Below are positions 36,151 to 45,024 of a stretch of 64,000 bases of DNA, one piece after another (position 1 is the first letter of the stretch; each line of letters begins with the position of its first letter). The DNA comes from Pseudomonas sp. Bout1 (lineage in GTDB: Bacteria > Pseudomonadota > Gammaproteobacteria > Pseudomonadales > Pseudomonadaceae): assembly GCF_034314165.1 (NCBI RefSeq), contig NZ_JAVIWK010000001.1, forward strand, positions 1,565,001 through 1,629,000. The letters run 5' to 3'. Under the pieces are notes generated by a model, which was not told where the DNA came from, searched no databases, and saw only the letters and a program-made list of their open reading frames with translations. The position numbers were made by a program, and so were the translations under genes.

Positions 36151-36903
36151 ATATCCGTTATTTAGGTAACGGCTTCGATGGGTTCCGCTCTTACAGCGGG
36201 TCACTTTTGAAAAGCGCAAAAGTAACCAAAACGCTCTGCCCCGCCTGTCGGCACCTCGCTTAGGCTCGGTGTTCCCTCACTCCGGCATTGCTCCGCGGGC
36301 CGCCGCGACGGCCCGTCCCTGGCCCGTCGCGGCTAAACCGGCGTCCTGCCGGTTTACCCGCTCCTCAATCCCTGCGTTCGGCCTCGGGCTGAATGGGGCA
36401 GTCAGATCAAGATCACAAGCAAGATCAAGAACACAGCGGCCTACAGGCCGGCTTGAGTGTTAAAAGCCAAATCAACAGCGAACATGCCCGTAGGAGCTGG
36501 CTTGCCGGCGATGGCATCACCTCGATGTATCTGAAAAAACCGAGTTGCCTGCATCGCCGGCAAGCCAGCTCCTACGCCTTGCTTTTGCTTTTAACACTCA
36601 GGTCGGCTTTCAGGCCGCCGTGCTCTTGCTGTTGACCTTGATCTGCAGGCCCCGTCAACCACGATGGCCGCAAGCAGGCACGGTGTAGCGGGTAAATCGG
36701 CAAGGATGCCGATTTAGCCGCGCCGGGCCATGGATGGCCCGTCGCGGCGGCCCGCGGAGACGGGTCTGATTGCGGGCATGCCGAGCCTAAGCGAGGCACC
36801 GAGTGGTGGGGCAAAGACCTTTTGGTTACTTTTGGGGCGTTTGCCAAAAGTGACCCGCTGTAAGAGCGGAACCCTAGGAGGCCGTTACCGCAGCAACGGA
36901 TAT
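36151..36903. repeat. 753-bp imperfect palindromic repeat element, copy 2
   Basis: Near-identical to 12046-12790 across the interior, with an 8-nt insertion near 36410. The outer 30 nt differ, but the differences are matched in both arms: left GTAACGGC pairs with right GCCGTTAC here, while copy 1 has GTGATGGCC paired with GGCCATCAC. It carries a REPIN at its centre. It lies between the XRE-cupin gene and a DUF4917 gene. ORFs within it are not genes. Confidence 0.85.
36490..36575. repeat. REPIN at the centre of palindrome copy 2
   Basis: GTAGGAGCTGGCTTGCCGGC ... GCCGGCAAGCCAGCTCCTAC. It differs from the copy 1 REPIN by a few loop changes, including one extra A in the spacer. Confidence 0.85.
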
Positions 36904-36937
36904 GCACCCAACCCAAAAACCCCAACCCCAACCCCAA

Positions 36938-37954
36938 TCACCGCTCTACCGCCACCGAAAGCCCCGATGTCCCAAGCACATGACTACGCGCATCAAAAAA
37001 CCGCAACTCCACATCCACCCCCTCAAACAACTCAGCAAAACGCCGCTTCTGCTGCTGGATAAACCCCGCACTGCGGCCAAACACCGAAATCGCCAGGGTC
37101 TTGACCCTGGCCTGCCGGATCGCCTGCACCAGATGCACATCCTGCGCGCCAAGGTGATGCCCAAAAATGCACAACCCACCCTCATGGCTCAACAACTGCT
37201 CATAGCAAAACGACAAATAGTCAGAACTGCGAATAGTCTTCAGCTTCTCCTCAACCTTCCCTTCACTGACAAACAACGGCACATCATCCAGCGTCTTGAT
37301 CGTGTTATTGATCGCAAAACTGCTGAGCAACGTACTGTCGGTAGTCGGCAGTTTACGCGCCGTACCATCAAGGTTACGCACCAGGTGCAAACCACCATGC
37401 AGGTACAGAATACGTGTGGTATCGGTAACCGTATTGCGCAAGTCAAAACTCGCATCGGCACTGCGAAACAGGTCATCGATGCCCGGCGCATGCAGGATCG
37501 CCCAGTAGTTGAGCAGGTCGTAATTGCTGGTGAACACCGTCGGATAACTCGCCAACTCCTGATGAATCGTCGCCAGCGTCGAAGGCTTCACCAAACGCCA
37601 TGGAATATGCACGCTGTGGATCGTATTGATCAGCGCTTCCTTGATCGCGTAATAGCGATTACGCGGCGCCGCCGAACTGACCGCCAGGGCCTTGTTGACC
37701 CGACTGGTGGTTTTCAGCGCGCCCAGCACCTGCTCAAAGCTGCGGGTCTGCATCGCGTCAAACACACTCAGCTCGGATTGGCTCAGGGGTTTCTCTTCCA
37801 CGGTGCGGGCGTTTTCGAACAGCGAGTCGTAGGCAAAGTCTTCCCACACTGCGCGGCTGGCGCCGTTGCCGATCAGGATCCCGCTGAAGGCGGTACTGCT
37901 GCGCAAGGCGTTCCAGTCTTCAAGGTGGGCATCAAAATCCTGGGAATCCTTCAT
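36938..37954 (-). CDS. DUF4917-family protein with SIR2-like motifs
   Basis: 338 residues if started at ATG 37954; an in-frame TTG at 37972 is possible, and neither has a clear ribosome site. Motifs read in order as a SIR2-type NAD fold: [10 protein letters not shown] (residues about 27-36, like GAGxS), [12 protein letters not shown] (like TxNYD), LYLHGGLHL (like the xHG motif), and a late FGHHLGAQD. The NAD-binding role is inferred from these motifs. No partner effector, TIR, helicase or nuclease gene is adjacent, so a defence role is not supported by context. Base composition is lower in GC than flanking genes. Confidence 0.75.
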   Translation of the reverse strand: MKDSQDFDAHLEDWNALRSSTAFSGILIGNGASRAVWEDFAYDSLFENARTVEEKPLSQSELSVFDAMQTRSFEQVLGALKTTSRVNKALAVSSAAPRNRYYAIKEALINTIHSVHIPWRLVKPSTLATIHQELASYPTVFTSNYDLLNYWAILHAPGIDDLFRSADASFDLRNTVTDTTRILYLHGGLHLVRNLDGTARKLPTTDSTLLSSFAINNTIKTLDDVPLFVSEGKVEEKLKTIRSSDYLSFCYEQLLSHEGGLCIFGHHLGAQDVHLVQAIRQARVKTLAISVFGRSAGFIQQQKRRFAELFEGVDVELRFFDARSHVLGTSGLSVAVER

Positions 37955-38081
37955 TGCGGCGGGTCTACTCAAAATCGGCTGGGCGGTGACTTTATCACGA
38001 GCGGGCGTTGATCCTGGTCAAGATGCCGCAGGTAAACGGGGTCGATGCTGTAGGCATAACGACTTTAGAGGTTTAGCCACC

Positions 38082-39230
38082 ATGAGCAGCACCTTCTTCA
38101 TTCCCGCCGTTAACATCATGGGCATCGACTGCCTCGACGAAGCCATGACGGCCATCCGCAACTACGGTTTTCACAAGGCGCTGATCGTCACCGATGCCGG
38201 CATGGCCAAGGCGGGTGTAGCCAGCATGATCGCCGAGAAACTCGCGATGCAGGACATCGACTCGGTGATCTACGACGGCGCAAAGCCCAACCCGAATGTT
38301 GAAAACGTCGAAAAAGGCCTGGCGCTGCTGCACCACAGTGGCTGCGATTTTGTAGTGTCCCTCGGCGGCGGCTCGCCCCATGACTGCGCCAAGGGCATTG
38401 CCCTGTGTGCGACCAACGGCGGGCACATCGGCGACTACGAAGGCGTCGACCAGTCGGCCAAGCCGCAACTGCCGCTGGTGGCCATTAACACCACCGCCGG
38501 CACCGCCAGCGAAATGACCCGTTTCTGCATCATCACCGACGAAACCCGCCACGTGAAAATGGCCATCGTGGACCGCAACGTCACACCGCTGCTGTCGGTC
38601 AACGACCCGGCGCTGATGGTCGGCATGCCCAAGGGGCTGACCGCCGCCACCGGCATGGACGCGCTGACCCACGCGATCGAAGCCTACGTGTCCACCGCCG
38701 CCAACCCGATCACCGATGCCTGCGCGATCAAGGCCATCGAACTGATCAGCGCCAACCTGCGGATTGCGGTGCGCGACGGCAAAGACATGGCCGCGCGGGA
38801 GAACATGGCCTACGCGCAGTTCCTCGCCGGCATGGCCTTCAACAATGCCTCGCTGGGGTTCGTGCACGCCATGGCCCACCAGTTGGGCGGCCTGTACGAC
38901 TTGCCCCACGGCGTATGCAATGCGGTGCTGTTGCCCCATGTGCAAAGTTTTAACGCCAGCGTCAGCGCCGAACGCCTGAGCCATGTGGCCCGGGCCCTTG
39001 GCGCAGATATCAAGGGCACAACGGCGGAAGAGGGCGCCCAGGCGGCCATCGTGGCAATTCGCAGCCTGTCCCAGGATGTGGAGATTCCTGCCGGGCTGCG
39101 CGAGTTGGGTGCCAAGTTGCAGGACATCCCGCTGCTGGCCTCCAATGCATTGAAGGACGCCTGCGGCCTGACCAACCCACGGCGGGCGGATCAACGTCAG
39201 ATTGAGGAGATCTTTCGCAGCGCGTTTTGA
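38082..39230 (+). CDS. Iron-containing (group III) alcohol dehydrogenase
   Basis: 382-residue enzyme. The NAD-binding [10 protein letters not shown] lies near residue 96, and the metal ligands are in [14 protein letters not shown] and in [25 protein letters not shown]. The fold and length match Fe-dependent ADHs such as YiaY/AdhB. The natural alcohol cannot be told. An AGAGG site precedes ATG 38082. Its 3' end overlaps that of the convergent MFS gene by 34 nt. Confidence 0.9.
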   Translation: MSSTFFIPAVNIMGIDCLDEAMTAIRNYGFHKALIVTDAGMAKAGVASMIAEKLAMQDIDSVIYDGAKPNPNVENVEKGLALLHHSGCDFVVSLGGGSPHDCAKGIALCATNGGHIGDYEGVDQSAKPQLPLVAINTTAGTASEMTRFCIITDETRHVKMAIVDRNVTPLLSVNDPALMVGMPKGLTAATGMDALTHAIEAYVSTAANPITDACAIKAIELISANLRIAVRDGKDMAARENMAYAQFLAGMAFNNASLGFVHAMAHQLGGLYDLPHGVCNAVLLPHVQSFNASVSAERLSHVARALGADIKGTTAEEGAQAAIVAIRSLSQDVEIPAGLRELGAKLQDIPLLASNALKDACGLTNPRRADQRQIEEIFRSAF

Positions 39231-40384
39231 TCGGCTCTGATCAGGGCGACGCTCAACAGTGCGCCGCCCGCCAGCACTACGCACAACACCGCCAACGGCC
39301 AGGCCTGCTGACTCGCCAACAGGCTGGCCACACCACCGATCGCCGCGGCCATCAACTGATGCATAAAGCCGCTCATGGCCATGGCGTAGGAGCCGCTCAC
39401 CGGCGACTCATCATTGGCCAGCGACAGGCTGATGGGATAGCTCATCGACTGCCCGAACACCGCCAGGCAGTAAGGCAACCACAATAGAATCGCCAGGCCA
39501 TTGGCAAACAGGCTGCCCAGCAACATCGTTGCGCTGGCGCACATCACCAACGCCACGCCCCAACTCATCATCGACAGGCGCCCGGTGCGGGCGACCAGGC
39601 GATTGACCATCAACGCCCCCGCCAGATACGCCCCGCTGATCGGCCAGCCGAGCCAGCCATATTGCGCCGCGCTCCACTGGAAATGGCCCTGCAAGATCAA
39701 GGGTGCGCAGGTGTTGAAGGCGATGATCACCCCGTAACCCAAACCGCCCGCCAATGCAGGGCGCAGGAACGCCGGATGGCGCAGGATCGTGCTGTAGTTG
39801 CGCCAGGCCGAGAGGTGCCCGGCGGCTTTTTCCAGTGTCGGAAACACCACCCGTTGCAGCGCAATCATCAAGCCGACAGCCGCCATCGCCAGCCCATAAA
39901 AGATCGCTTCCCAGCCAAACGCCACCTGCAACAGCGAGCCCACAAACTGCCCGATGCCCAACGCGATCACGAACGTCATGCCCAGCCACGACAGGCCCTT
40001 GGCCAACAGCGCACCGCTGAAACTGTCGCGAACCAGCACCCGCGCCATCACCGATACACCGCCCGCGCCGAGGCCTTGAACCAGCCGCAGGCCAAGAAAG
40101 GATTCGAGGTTGTAGGCGGACGGAATCGCCACACTGGCCAGGGCATACAGCGCCAACGCCGCCAGCAGCACCGGCTTTCTGCCAACCCGCTCACCGAGGC
40201 TGCCCCAGAGCAGCATCGGCAACGCCATGCCGATCAAATACACCGCCAGGGCCAGCGCCACCTGGTCCTCGGCAGCAGGCAATGCGTGGGCAATCGCCGG
40301 TACGGCGGGTAGGTAACTGCTGATGCCAACCTGGGACAGAAAGGCCGCGCTGCAGGCGATGGCGAGGGTGGTGGTGCTTTTCAA
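39197..40384 (-). CDS. MFS drug-efflux transporter, Bcr/CflA-like
   Basis: 395 residues, 12 membrane helices, with [15 protein letters not shown] in TM1, [15 protein letters not shown] in the 2-3 loop and [21 protein letters not shown] in TM4-5, typical of DHA1 exporters. The start is TTG 40384 with AAGGA upstream; no in-frame ATG lies before it because of a stop. It begins 46 nt after the AT-rich alpha-oxoamine-synthase-like gene on the same strand, so it may export that gene's product. Its own composition is ordinary for the host. Confidence 0.83.
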   Translation of the reverse strand: MKSTTTLAIACSAAFLSQVGISSYLPAVPAIAHALPAAEDQVALALAVYLIGMALPMLLWGSLGERVGRKPVLLAALALYALASVAIPSAYNLESFLGLRLVQGLGAGGVSVMARVLVRDSFSGALLAKGLSWLGMTFVIALGIGQFVGSLLQVAFGWEAIFYGLAMAAVGLMIALQRVVFPTLEKAAGHLSAWRNYSTILRHPAFLRPALAGGLGYGVIIAFNTCAPLILQGHFQWSAAQYGWLGWPISGAYLAGALMVNRLVARTGRLSMMSWGVALVMCASATMLLGSLFANGLAILLWLPYCLAVFGQSMSYPISLSLANDESPVSGSYAMAMSGFMHQLMAAAIGGVASLLASQQAWPLAVLCVVLAGGALLSVALIRADQNALRKISSI

Positions 40385-40430
40385 GCGTGGGGCATCCTTC
40401 TACAGATGAGTACAAGATTATCGGGTGGTG

Positions 40431-41657
40431 CTAATCATTAGCTTTCCCGTGTTCCATCATCAAGGCTCTAAGCTCTACACAAAATAGCTTGATTAGAGAG
40501 TGGGGCATGTCCGCTCGTAGCGTAATACGTATCGCCGCTTTTCCCTGTGGAACGACCGGGAAAAATACTGCTGAGGTGAAAAAACCTTTCTCTGCAAGCC
40601 CTATAGCCACTCTGTTTGCTGTTTCAGCTCCTGCGCAAGTGATTAATCGAATTGGTGTATTTGCGCCTGATTGATCTGATTTTATTAAGCTGTCAAATAG
40701 TTTGATGTTTGATTGAAGGTTCTGTTGCAGGGCTGGTAGTTGGTCTGATTTGTGTAGTTGAATGGAGGCGAGTCCTGCCCCGATCGATGCGGAGTTTAAG
40801 CTTTGGGACCAGTTGTTAGGTCCTCCATAGCGATAGATCAAATTCTTTTGGCGCTCGTTGCCGAGCATCACTACTGCGCCGCTTGCGCCGAAAGACTTGC
40901 CTAAGGACGCGACGATTATGATCTGATCATCTAAGTGCGACAGCTGTGGTCGAACATGGCCGCTCCCGTTCTCCCCAATCGCCGATAGTGCATGGGAGTC
41001 GTCCAAGTATGGGAATAGACCATAACGCGACTTTAAATAGAGAAGGCTTTCTATGTCGGCGAAACCTCCCATGCTATAAATGCCATCCGCTACGTATACA
41101 ACTTTTTTATGCCTTTTACATAAATCTTCGAGAAATGAAATGTCGTTATGGGGGGCGGTTACTACCTCTGTTTCATCTGCGCATGAAGCTTTAAGGTGAT
41201 TCATCGAGTAGTGCGATTTTTTGTCGAATACCATGATGGGTGGATTGTCGTCAGTGAACGCTCCGCTGGCGAGCAAAGGTAGTATGCCGGAAGTGGCAGC
41301 GCTGCAAGATAAAGCGCTTAAGCACGTTGAATCAAAAAGTTCAGACAGCTCTGTTTCATACTGATCAAGAATGGCTAGTTTGCAGCGGTTTTTTGAGTTT
41401 GCAATGCGTAGTGTTCCTGCCTCTTGTATTCCTCGTATCGCACCTTTAAGGATGTCTGGGTGGTAGTCCAGTCCCAAGTATGATGTTGTACAGAAGTGAT
41501 GGACGTCTCTTCCGTATTGGTCAGTGAGTAGATTGGCTTTTTTTACCGTGACGTTTAACTCACAGATTCGACCTGATTTTGCTGTTTGCCAGTCACTGTC
41601 TGCTAACTGAATCACTTTTTTGTAATTGGTAAATTTGTTGTATGGATGGTTTTCCAT
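40431..41657 (-). CDS. PLP-dependent alpha-oxoamine-synthase-like enzyme (KBL/BioF/CqsA superfamily)
   Basis: 408 residues from ATG 41657; 72 upstream in-frame codons exist but look non-coding. The motifs run in family order: CTTSYLGLDYHPDI (like NYLGL), VADGIYSMGGFADI (Asp191), YLDDSHALSAIGENGSGH (Asp219-His222), PLP Lys254 in SLGKSFGASG, and the C-terminal VVPQGKAAIRITLRADM. These enzymes join an amino acid to an acyl-CoA with loss of CO2. The usual SRxxxGTxxxHxELE element is replaced by RIANSKNRCKLAILDQYETEL, so the acyl donor may be unusual. It is visibly richer in A+T than its neighbours and not near bio, kbl or hem genes. BioF and Kbl are less likely; a CqsA/LqsA-like signal synthase is possible but unproven. 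Confidence 0.8.
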   Translation of the reverse strand: MENHPYNKFTNYKKVIQLADSDWQTAKSGRICELNVTVKKANLLTDQYGRDVHHFCTTSYLGLDYHPDILKGAIRGIQEAGTLRIANSKNRCKLAILDQYETELSELFDSTCLSALSCSAATSGILPLLASGAFTDDNPPIMVFDKKSHYSMNHLKASCADETEVVTAPHNDISFLEDLCKRHKKVVYVADGIYSMGGFADIESLLYLKSRYGLFPYLDDSHALSAIGENGSGHVRPQLSHLDDQIIIVASLGKSFGASGAVVMLGNERQKNLIYRYGGPNNWSQSLNSASIGAGLASIQLHKSDQLPALQQNLQSNIKLFDSLIKSDQSGANTPIRLITCAGAETANRVAIGLAEKGFFTSAVFFPVVPQGKAAIRITLRADMPHSLIKLFCVELRALMMEHGKAND

Positions 41658-42007
41658 TGTTGGGTGTCCATTTCTGCTTAGGGCCAAAGACCTTAGCGAG
41701 AAAAGTATCTTTGGATAAGTCAGATGCTTCCTACATGACCTGCACGCGCTGGGATTTTTTGCGTGTGTAAACTCCTGCTTTTTTGATAAAGACCTGGACG
41801 TTATGTTTATGTTCTCACTGATGTCTGCCAGTATCGCCGTCGAAGACGCCAGCAGAGGCTCTATGAGCCGCATACCCGTGTCTGGTTTGGTGAACCTATT
41901 GACTCACGTCCTTGGGTTAAGTGTTAACTTGCTAATGAAGACGTACAGAAGGCGTGAGAGCGCCGTTTTCGTTTTGGAAAAAACCAGCAGGTTCATGGGA
42001 GTTTTTG
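41658..42007. other. AT-rich divergent intergenic region
   Basis: 350 bp between the alpha-oxoamine-synthase-like gene (minus) and the NAD(P)-binding protein gene (plus). No convincing gene is present. It contains a 5-3-5 inverted repeat GTTAA-GTG-TTAAC near 41914-41928 that could bind a regulator. The A+T-rich composition continues from the synthase gene and drops back to host level at about 42000, consistent with the edge of an acquired segment. Confidence 0.5.
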
Positions 42008-42682
42008 ATGAGAGTTCTGCTATTCGGCGCCACCGGCATGGTCGGCCAAGGCGTGTTGCGCGAGTGCCTGTTGGCCAGTGATGTGCAGGAAGTGGTGGCC
42101 GTAGGCCGTACCGCACTGACCCAGGAACACGGCAAGCTGCATCAGGTGCTGCATGCCGACATGTTCGATTTCCAGCCCCTGGAGCATCTGCTGCAAGGCT
42201 TTGACGCCTGCTTCTTTTGCCTGGGCGTGTCCTCGGTGGGCATGGATGAAGCCAAGTACACCCATTTGAGCTACGACCTGACGCTGGTGGCTGCCAGCAC
42301 CCTGGCGCGGCTCAATCCGCAGATGACCTTCATCTACGTGTCCGGCGCCGGTACCGACAGCAGCGAAGCCGGCAAAACCATGTGGGCGCGGATCAAGGGC
42401 AAGACCGAAAACGCCTTGTTGCGCCTGCCGTTCAAGGCGGTGTACCTGTTCCGCCCCGGCGTGATCCAACCGCTGCATGGCGTGCGTTCGAAAACCCCGC
42501 TCTACCAATCCATCTACACCGTGATCGGCCCGCTGTTGTCGCTGCTGCGCCATGTGCGCCCGGCCTGGGTCGTGAGCACGGAAACCGTTGGCCGCGCGAT
42601 GCTCTCGGCCGTCCGGCACGGCGCCCCGTCGGCTGTGGTAGAGCAGGCCGATATCAATCGCCTGGCCACCGAGCGCGCCTAG
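42008..42682 (+). CDS. NAD(P)H-binding epimerase-like protein (atypical SDR)
   Basis: 224 residues. Rossmann start MRVLLFGATGMVGQGVLRECL, then SGAGTDSSEAGKTMWARIKGKTENALL, in which the K of the usual YxxxK is kept but no clear catalytic Tyr precedes it. Similar to YbjT/oxidoreductase-htatip2-like atypical SDRs. Reaction unknown. A GGGAG site precedes ATG 42008. The LysR gene begins directly after its stop, so the two are cotranscribed. Confidence 0.83.
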   Translation: MRVLLFGATGMVGQGVLRECLLASDVQEVVAVGRTALTQEHGKLHQVLHADMFDFQPLEHLLQGFDACFFCLGVSSVGMDEAKYTHLSYDLTLVAASTLARLNPQMTFIYVSGAGTDSSEAGKTMWARIKGKTENALLRLPFKAVYLFRPGVIQPLHGVRSKTPLYQSIYTVIGPLLSLLRHVRPAWVVSTETVGRAMLSAVRHGAPSAVVEQADINRLATERA

Positions 42683-43594
42683 ATGCTGCACAAAAGCCTG
42701 GTCCGCCGCCTTGACCTGATCACCCTGCAACTGTTTGTGGCGGTGCATGAAGAAGGCACCCTGACCCGCGCCGCCGCCCGTGAAGCCATCGCGGTCTCGG
42801 CGGCCAGCAAGCGGTTGATGGAGCTGGAACACGTGTTGGGCGTAAGCCTGTTTGTACGCCAGGCCAAGGGCATGCAGCTCACGGCCGCCGGCGAGACCTT
42901 GCTGCACCATGCGCGACAGATGCTGTTCAACGTCGAGAAAATGGGCCTGGAACTGGGCGAGCACAGCCACGGCGTGCGTGGTTATGTGCGGATGCTTGCC
43001 AATCTCTCGGCGATCATTCAGTTCCTGCCGGAAGACTTGCGCGACTTTTCCGCGCTGCACCCACAGGTCAAAGCCGACCTGGAAGAGCGGCCCAGCAATG
43101 GCGTGGTCCAGGGTGTGATCGATGGGGTTGCGGACCTGGGAATCTGCTCCAGCGACACCGATACCAAAGGCCTGCCCGGCGTGACCTATCGCCGGGACAA
43201 GCTGGTGGTGCTGATGCCGGCGGACCACCCGTTGGCGGCGCGCAAAACGTTGGCCTTTGCCGAGACTCTGGACAGTGACTATGTAGGGCTGCACTCCGCC
43301 AGCTCGATCAACATGCGCACCCACGCGGCAGCGCGTGAGGCGGGCAAGGTGTTGCGCCTGCGTATCCATGTACCGGGTTTTGATGCGATGTGCCGGATGG
43401 TCCAGGCCAATATGGGCATCGGCATTCTGCCGCAAAAGGCCTATGAACTGTTTGGCCGGGCGTTGGGTTTGCATGCGGTGCCACTGACGGACGCCTGGTC
43501 GGATCGCAGCCTGATCCTGGTGGTGCGTGACGAGGCGCAGCTGTCGCCGGTGAGCCGGTTGTTGTTCGATTATTTGCGTCGGGAGCAGGGCTAA
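42683..43594 (+). CDS. LysR-family transcriptional regulator
   Basis: 303 residues: winged HTH at 10-70 (FVAVHEEGTLTRAAAREAIAVSAASKRLMELEHVLG) and LysR substrate domain at about 95-295. Its ATG abuts the TAG of the preceding gene. It lies upstream of and in the same direction as the CoA-transferase/lyase/MFS operon, whose promoter region has a perfect TTGGC-N11-GCCAA box; it is the nearest candidate to bind there. Confidence 0.88.
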   Translation: MLHKSLVRRLDLITLQLFVAVHEEGTLTRAAAREAIAVSAASKRLMELEHVLGVSLFVRQAKGMQLTAAGETLLHHARQMLFNVEKMGLELGEHSHGVRGYVRMLANLSAIIQFLPEDLRDFSALHPQVKADLEERPSNGVVQGVIDGVADLGICSSDTDTKGLPGVTYRRDKLVVLMPADHPLAARKTLAFAETLDSDYVGLHSASSINMRTHAAAREAGKVLRLRIHVPGFDAMCRMVQANMGIGILPQKAYELFGRALGLHAVPLTDAWSDRSLILVVRDEAQLSPVSRLLFDYLRREQG

Positions 43595-43610
43595 ACGAAA
43601 TGCTGCTGGC

Positions 43611-43697
43611 CTCATCGCGGGCAAGCCCGGCTCCCACAGTTGACCGAGTTGTTTGGGGAAAAATCGATCCTCTGTGGGAGCCGGGCTTGCCCGCGAT
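43611..43697. repeat. REP pair in reversed arm order
   Basis: CATCGCGGGCAAGCCCGGCT..CCACA on the left and TGTGGGAGCCGGGCTTGCCC..GATG on the right, about 34 nt apart. In all other pairs of the window the TGTGGG ends face outward; here they face inward. Confidence 0.8.
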
Positions 43698-43737
43698 GGC
43701 GATTTAAAGAGCGCCCAAAATCCCCAAGGCTTCGCAT

Positions 43738-43758
43738 TTGGCGAACGCTCGTTGCCAA
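43738..43758. promoter_or_regulatory. LysR-type binding site (T-N11-A) before the CoA-transferase operon
   Basis: TTGGC-GAACGCTCGTT-GCCAA is a perfect 5-bp inverted repeat with 11-nt spacing, the classical LysR box. It lies 73 nt before the CoA-transferase ATG. Confidence 0.8.
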
Positions 43759-43830
43759 CTGACGGTTGGATTTCTACCGTCCCTGTCCTCTAGCCTTGGC
43801 CCCACATTCCAAGAACAAGAGGTACACCCC

Positions 43831-45024
43831 ATGACGGCTCCCCTGAGCGGTATCAAGGTGATCGAGATCGGCACCCTGATTGCAGCGCCATTCGCCGCCC
43901 GGCTGATGGCTGAGTTTGGCGCCGAGGTGATCAAGATCGAAGCCATGGGCCAGGGCGATCCGCTTCGCAAATGGCGAAAGCTGCATGAAGGCACCTCGCT
44001 GTGGTGGTACCTGCAATCGCGTAACAAGAAGTCCCTGGCGCTTGACCTCAAGTCCGCAGAAGGCCTGGAGTTGGTCAAGCAACTGCTGGGCGACGCCGAC
44101 GTGTTGATCGAAAACCTGCGCCCCGGCGGCCTGGAAAAACTCGGCCTCGGCTGGGACGTGCTGCACGCTCTCAATCCCAAGCTGACGTTGGTGCGCATCT
44201 CGGGCTACGGCCAGACCGGCCCTTACCGCGACCGCCCGGGCTTTGGTGCCATCGGCGAGGCCATGGGCGGCATTCGCTACACCACCGGCAACCCGGATTC
44301 GCCACCGGCGCGGGTGGGCGTGAGCCTCGGTGATTCCCTGGCCTCGCTGCACGGCGTGATCGGTGCGCTGATGTCGCTGCTGCGGGTCAAGACCGGTCAG
44401 GGTGACGGCCAGATTGTCGACGTGTCCCTGGCCGAAAGCGTGTTCAACCTGATGGAAAGCCTGGTGCCCGAATACGACATGCTCGGCCATGTGCGTGAAC
44501 GCAGCGGCGGCGCCTTGCCGGGCATCGCACCGTCCAACACCTACCTGACTGCCGACGGCGCCTACGTGGTGATTGCCGGCAACAGCGACCCGATCTACAA
44601 GCGCCTGATGCTCGCCATCGGCCGCGCCGACCTGGCCGAAGCGCCAGAGTTTGCCCACAACGATGGCCGGGCAGCCAAAAGCGGTGTGCTGGATGCTGCC
44701 ATCACCCACTGGACCAGCAGCCTGCCCATCGACCAGGTGCTCATTGCCCTGGAAGCGGCCGAAGTACCGGCGGGGCGTATCTATTCAGTGGCCGATATCG
44801 TCGCCGACCCGCACTACCAGGCCCGCGACATGCTGCTCAGTGCCGAGCTGCCCGGCGGCCTCACGGTGAAGATGCCCGGCATCGTGCCCAAGCTGTCGGA
44901 AACCCCCGGCGCGGTGAATTGGCAGGGCCCGAGTTTGGGCCAGCACACTGATTCAATCCTCGGCGACCTGGGCCTGAGCGGCGCCGACATTCAACGCCTG
45001 AAAACCTCGGGAGTGGTGCAATGA
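43831..45024 (+). CDS. CaiB/BaiF-family (class III) CoA-transferase
   Basis: 397 residues. The start LSGIKVIEIGTLIAAPFAARLMAEFGAEVIKIE and the catalytic Asp168 (VGVSLGDSLASLHG) match formyl-CoA transferase relatives. It would move CoA from a donor such as succinyl-CoA to an organic acid. The 3' ATGA overlap with an HMG-CoA-lyase-type gene and the downstream MFS importer suggest activation of an imported dicarboxylic acid that the lyase then splits. ATG 43831 has a GAGG site. Confidence 0.9.
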   Translation: MTAPLSGIKVIEIGTLIAAPFAARLMAEFGAEVIKIEAMGQGDPLRKWRKLHEGTSLWWYLQSRNKKSLALDLKSAEGLELVKQLLGDADVLIENLRPGGLEKLGLGWDVLHALNPKLTLVRISGYGQTGPYRDRPGFGAIGEAMGGIRYTTGNPDSPPARVGVSLGDSLASLHGVIGALMSLLRVKTGQGDGQIVDVSLAESVFNLMESLVPEYDMLGHVRERSGGALPGIAPSNTYLTADGAYVVIAGNSDPIYKRLMLAIGRADLAEAPEFAHNDGRAAKSGVLDAAITHWTSSLPIDQVLIALEAAEVPAGRIYSVADIVADPHYQARDMLLSAELPGGLTVKMPGIVPKLSETPGAVNWQGPSLGQHTDSILGDLGLSGADIQRLKTSGVVQ

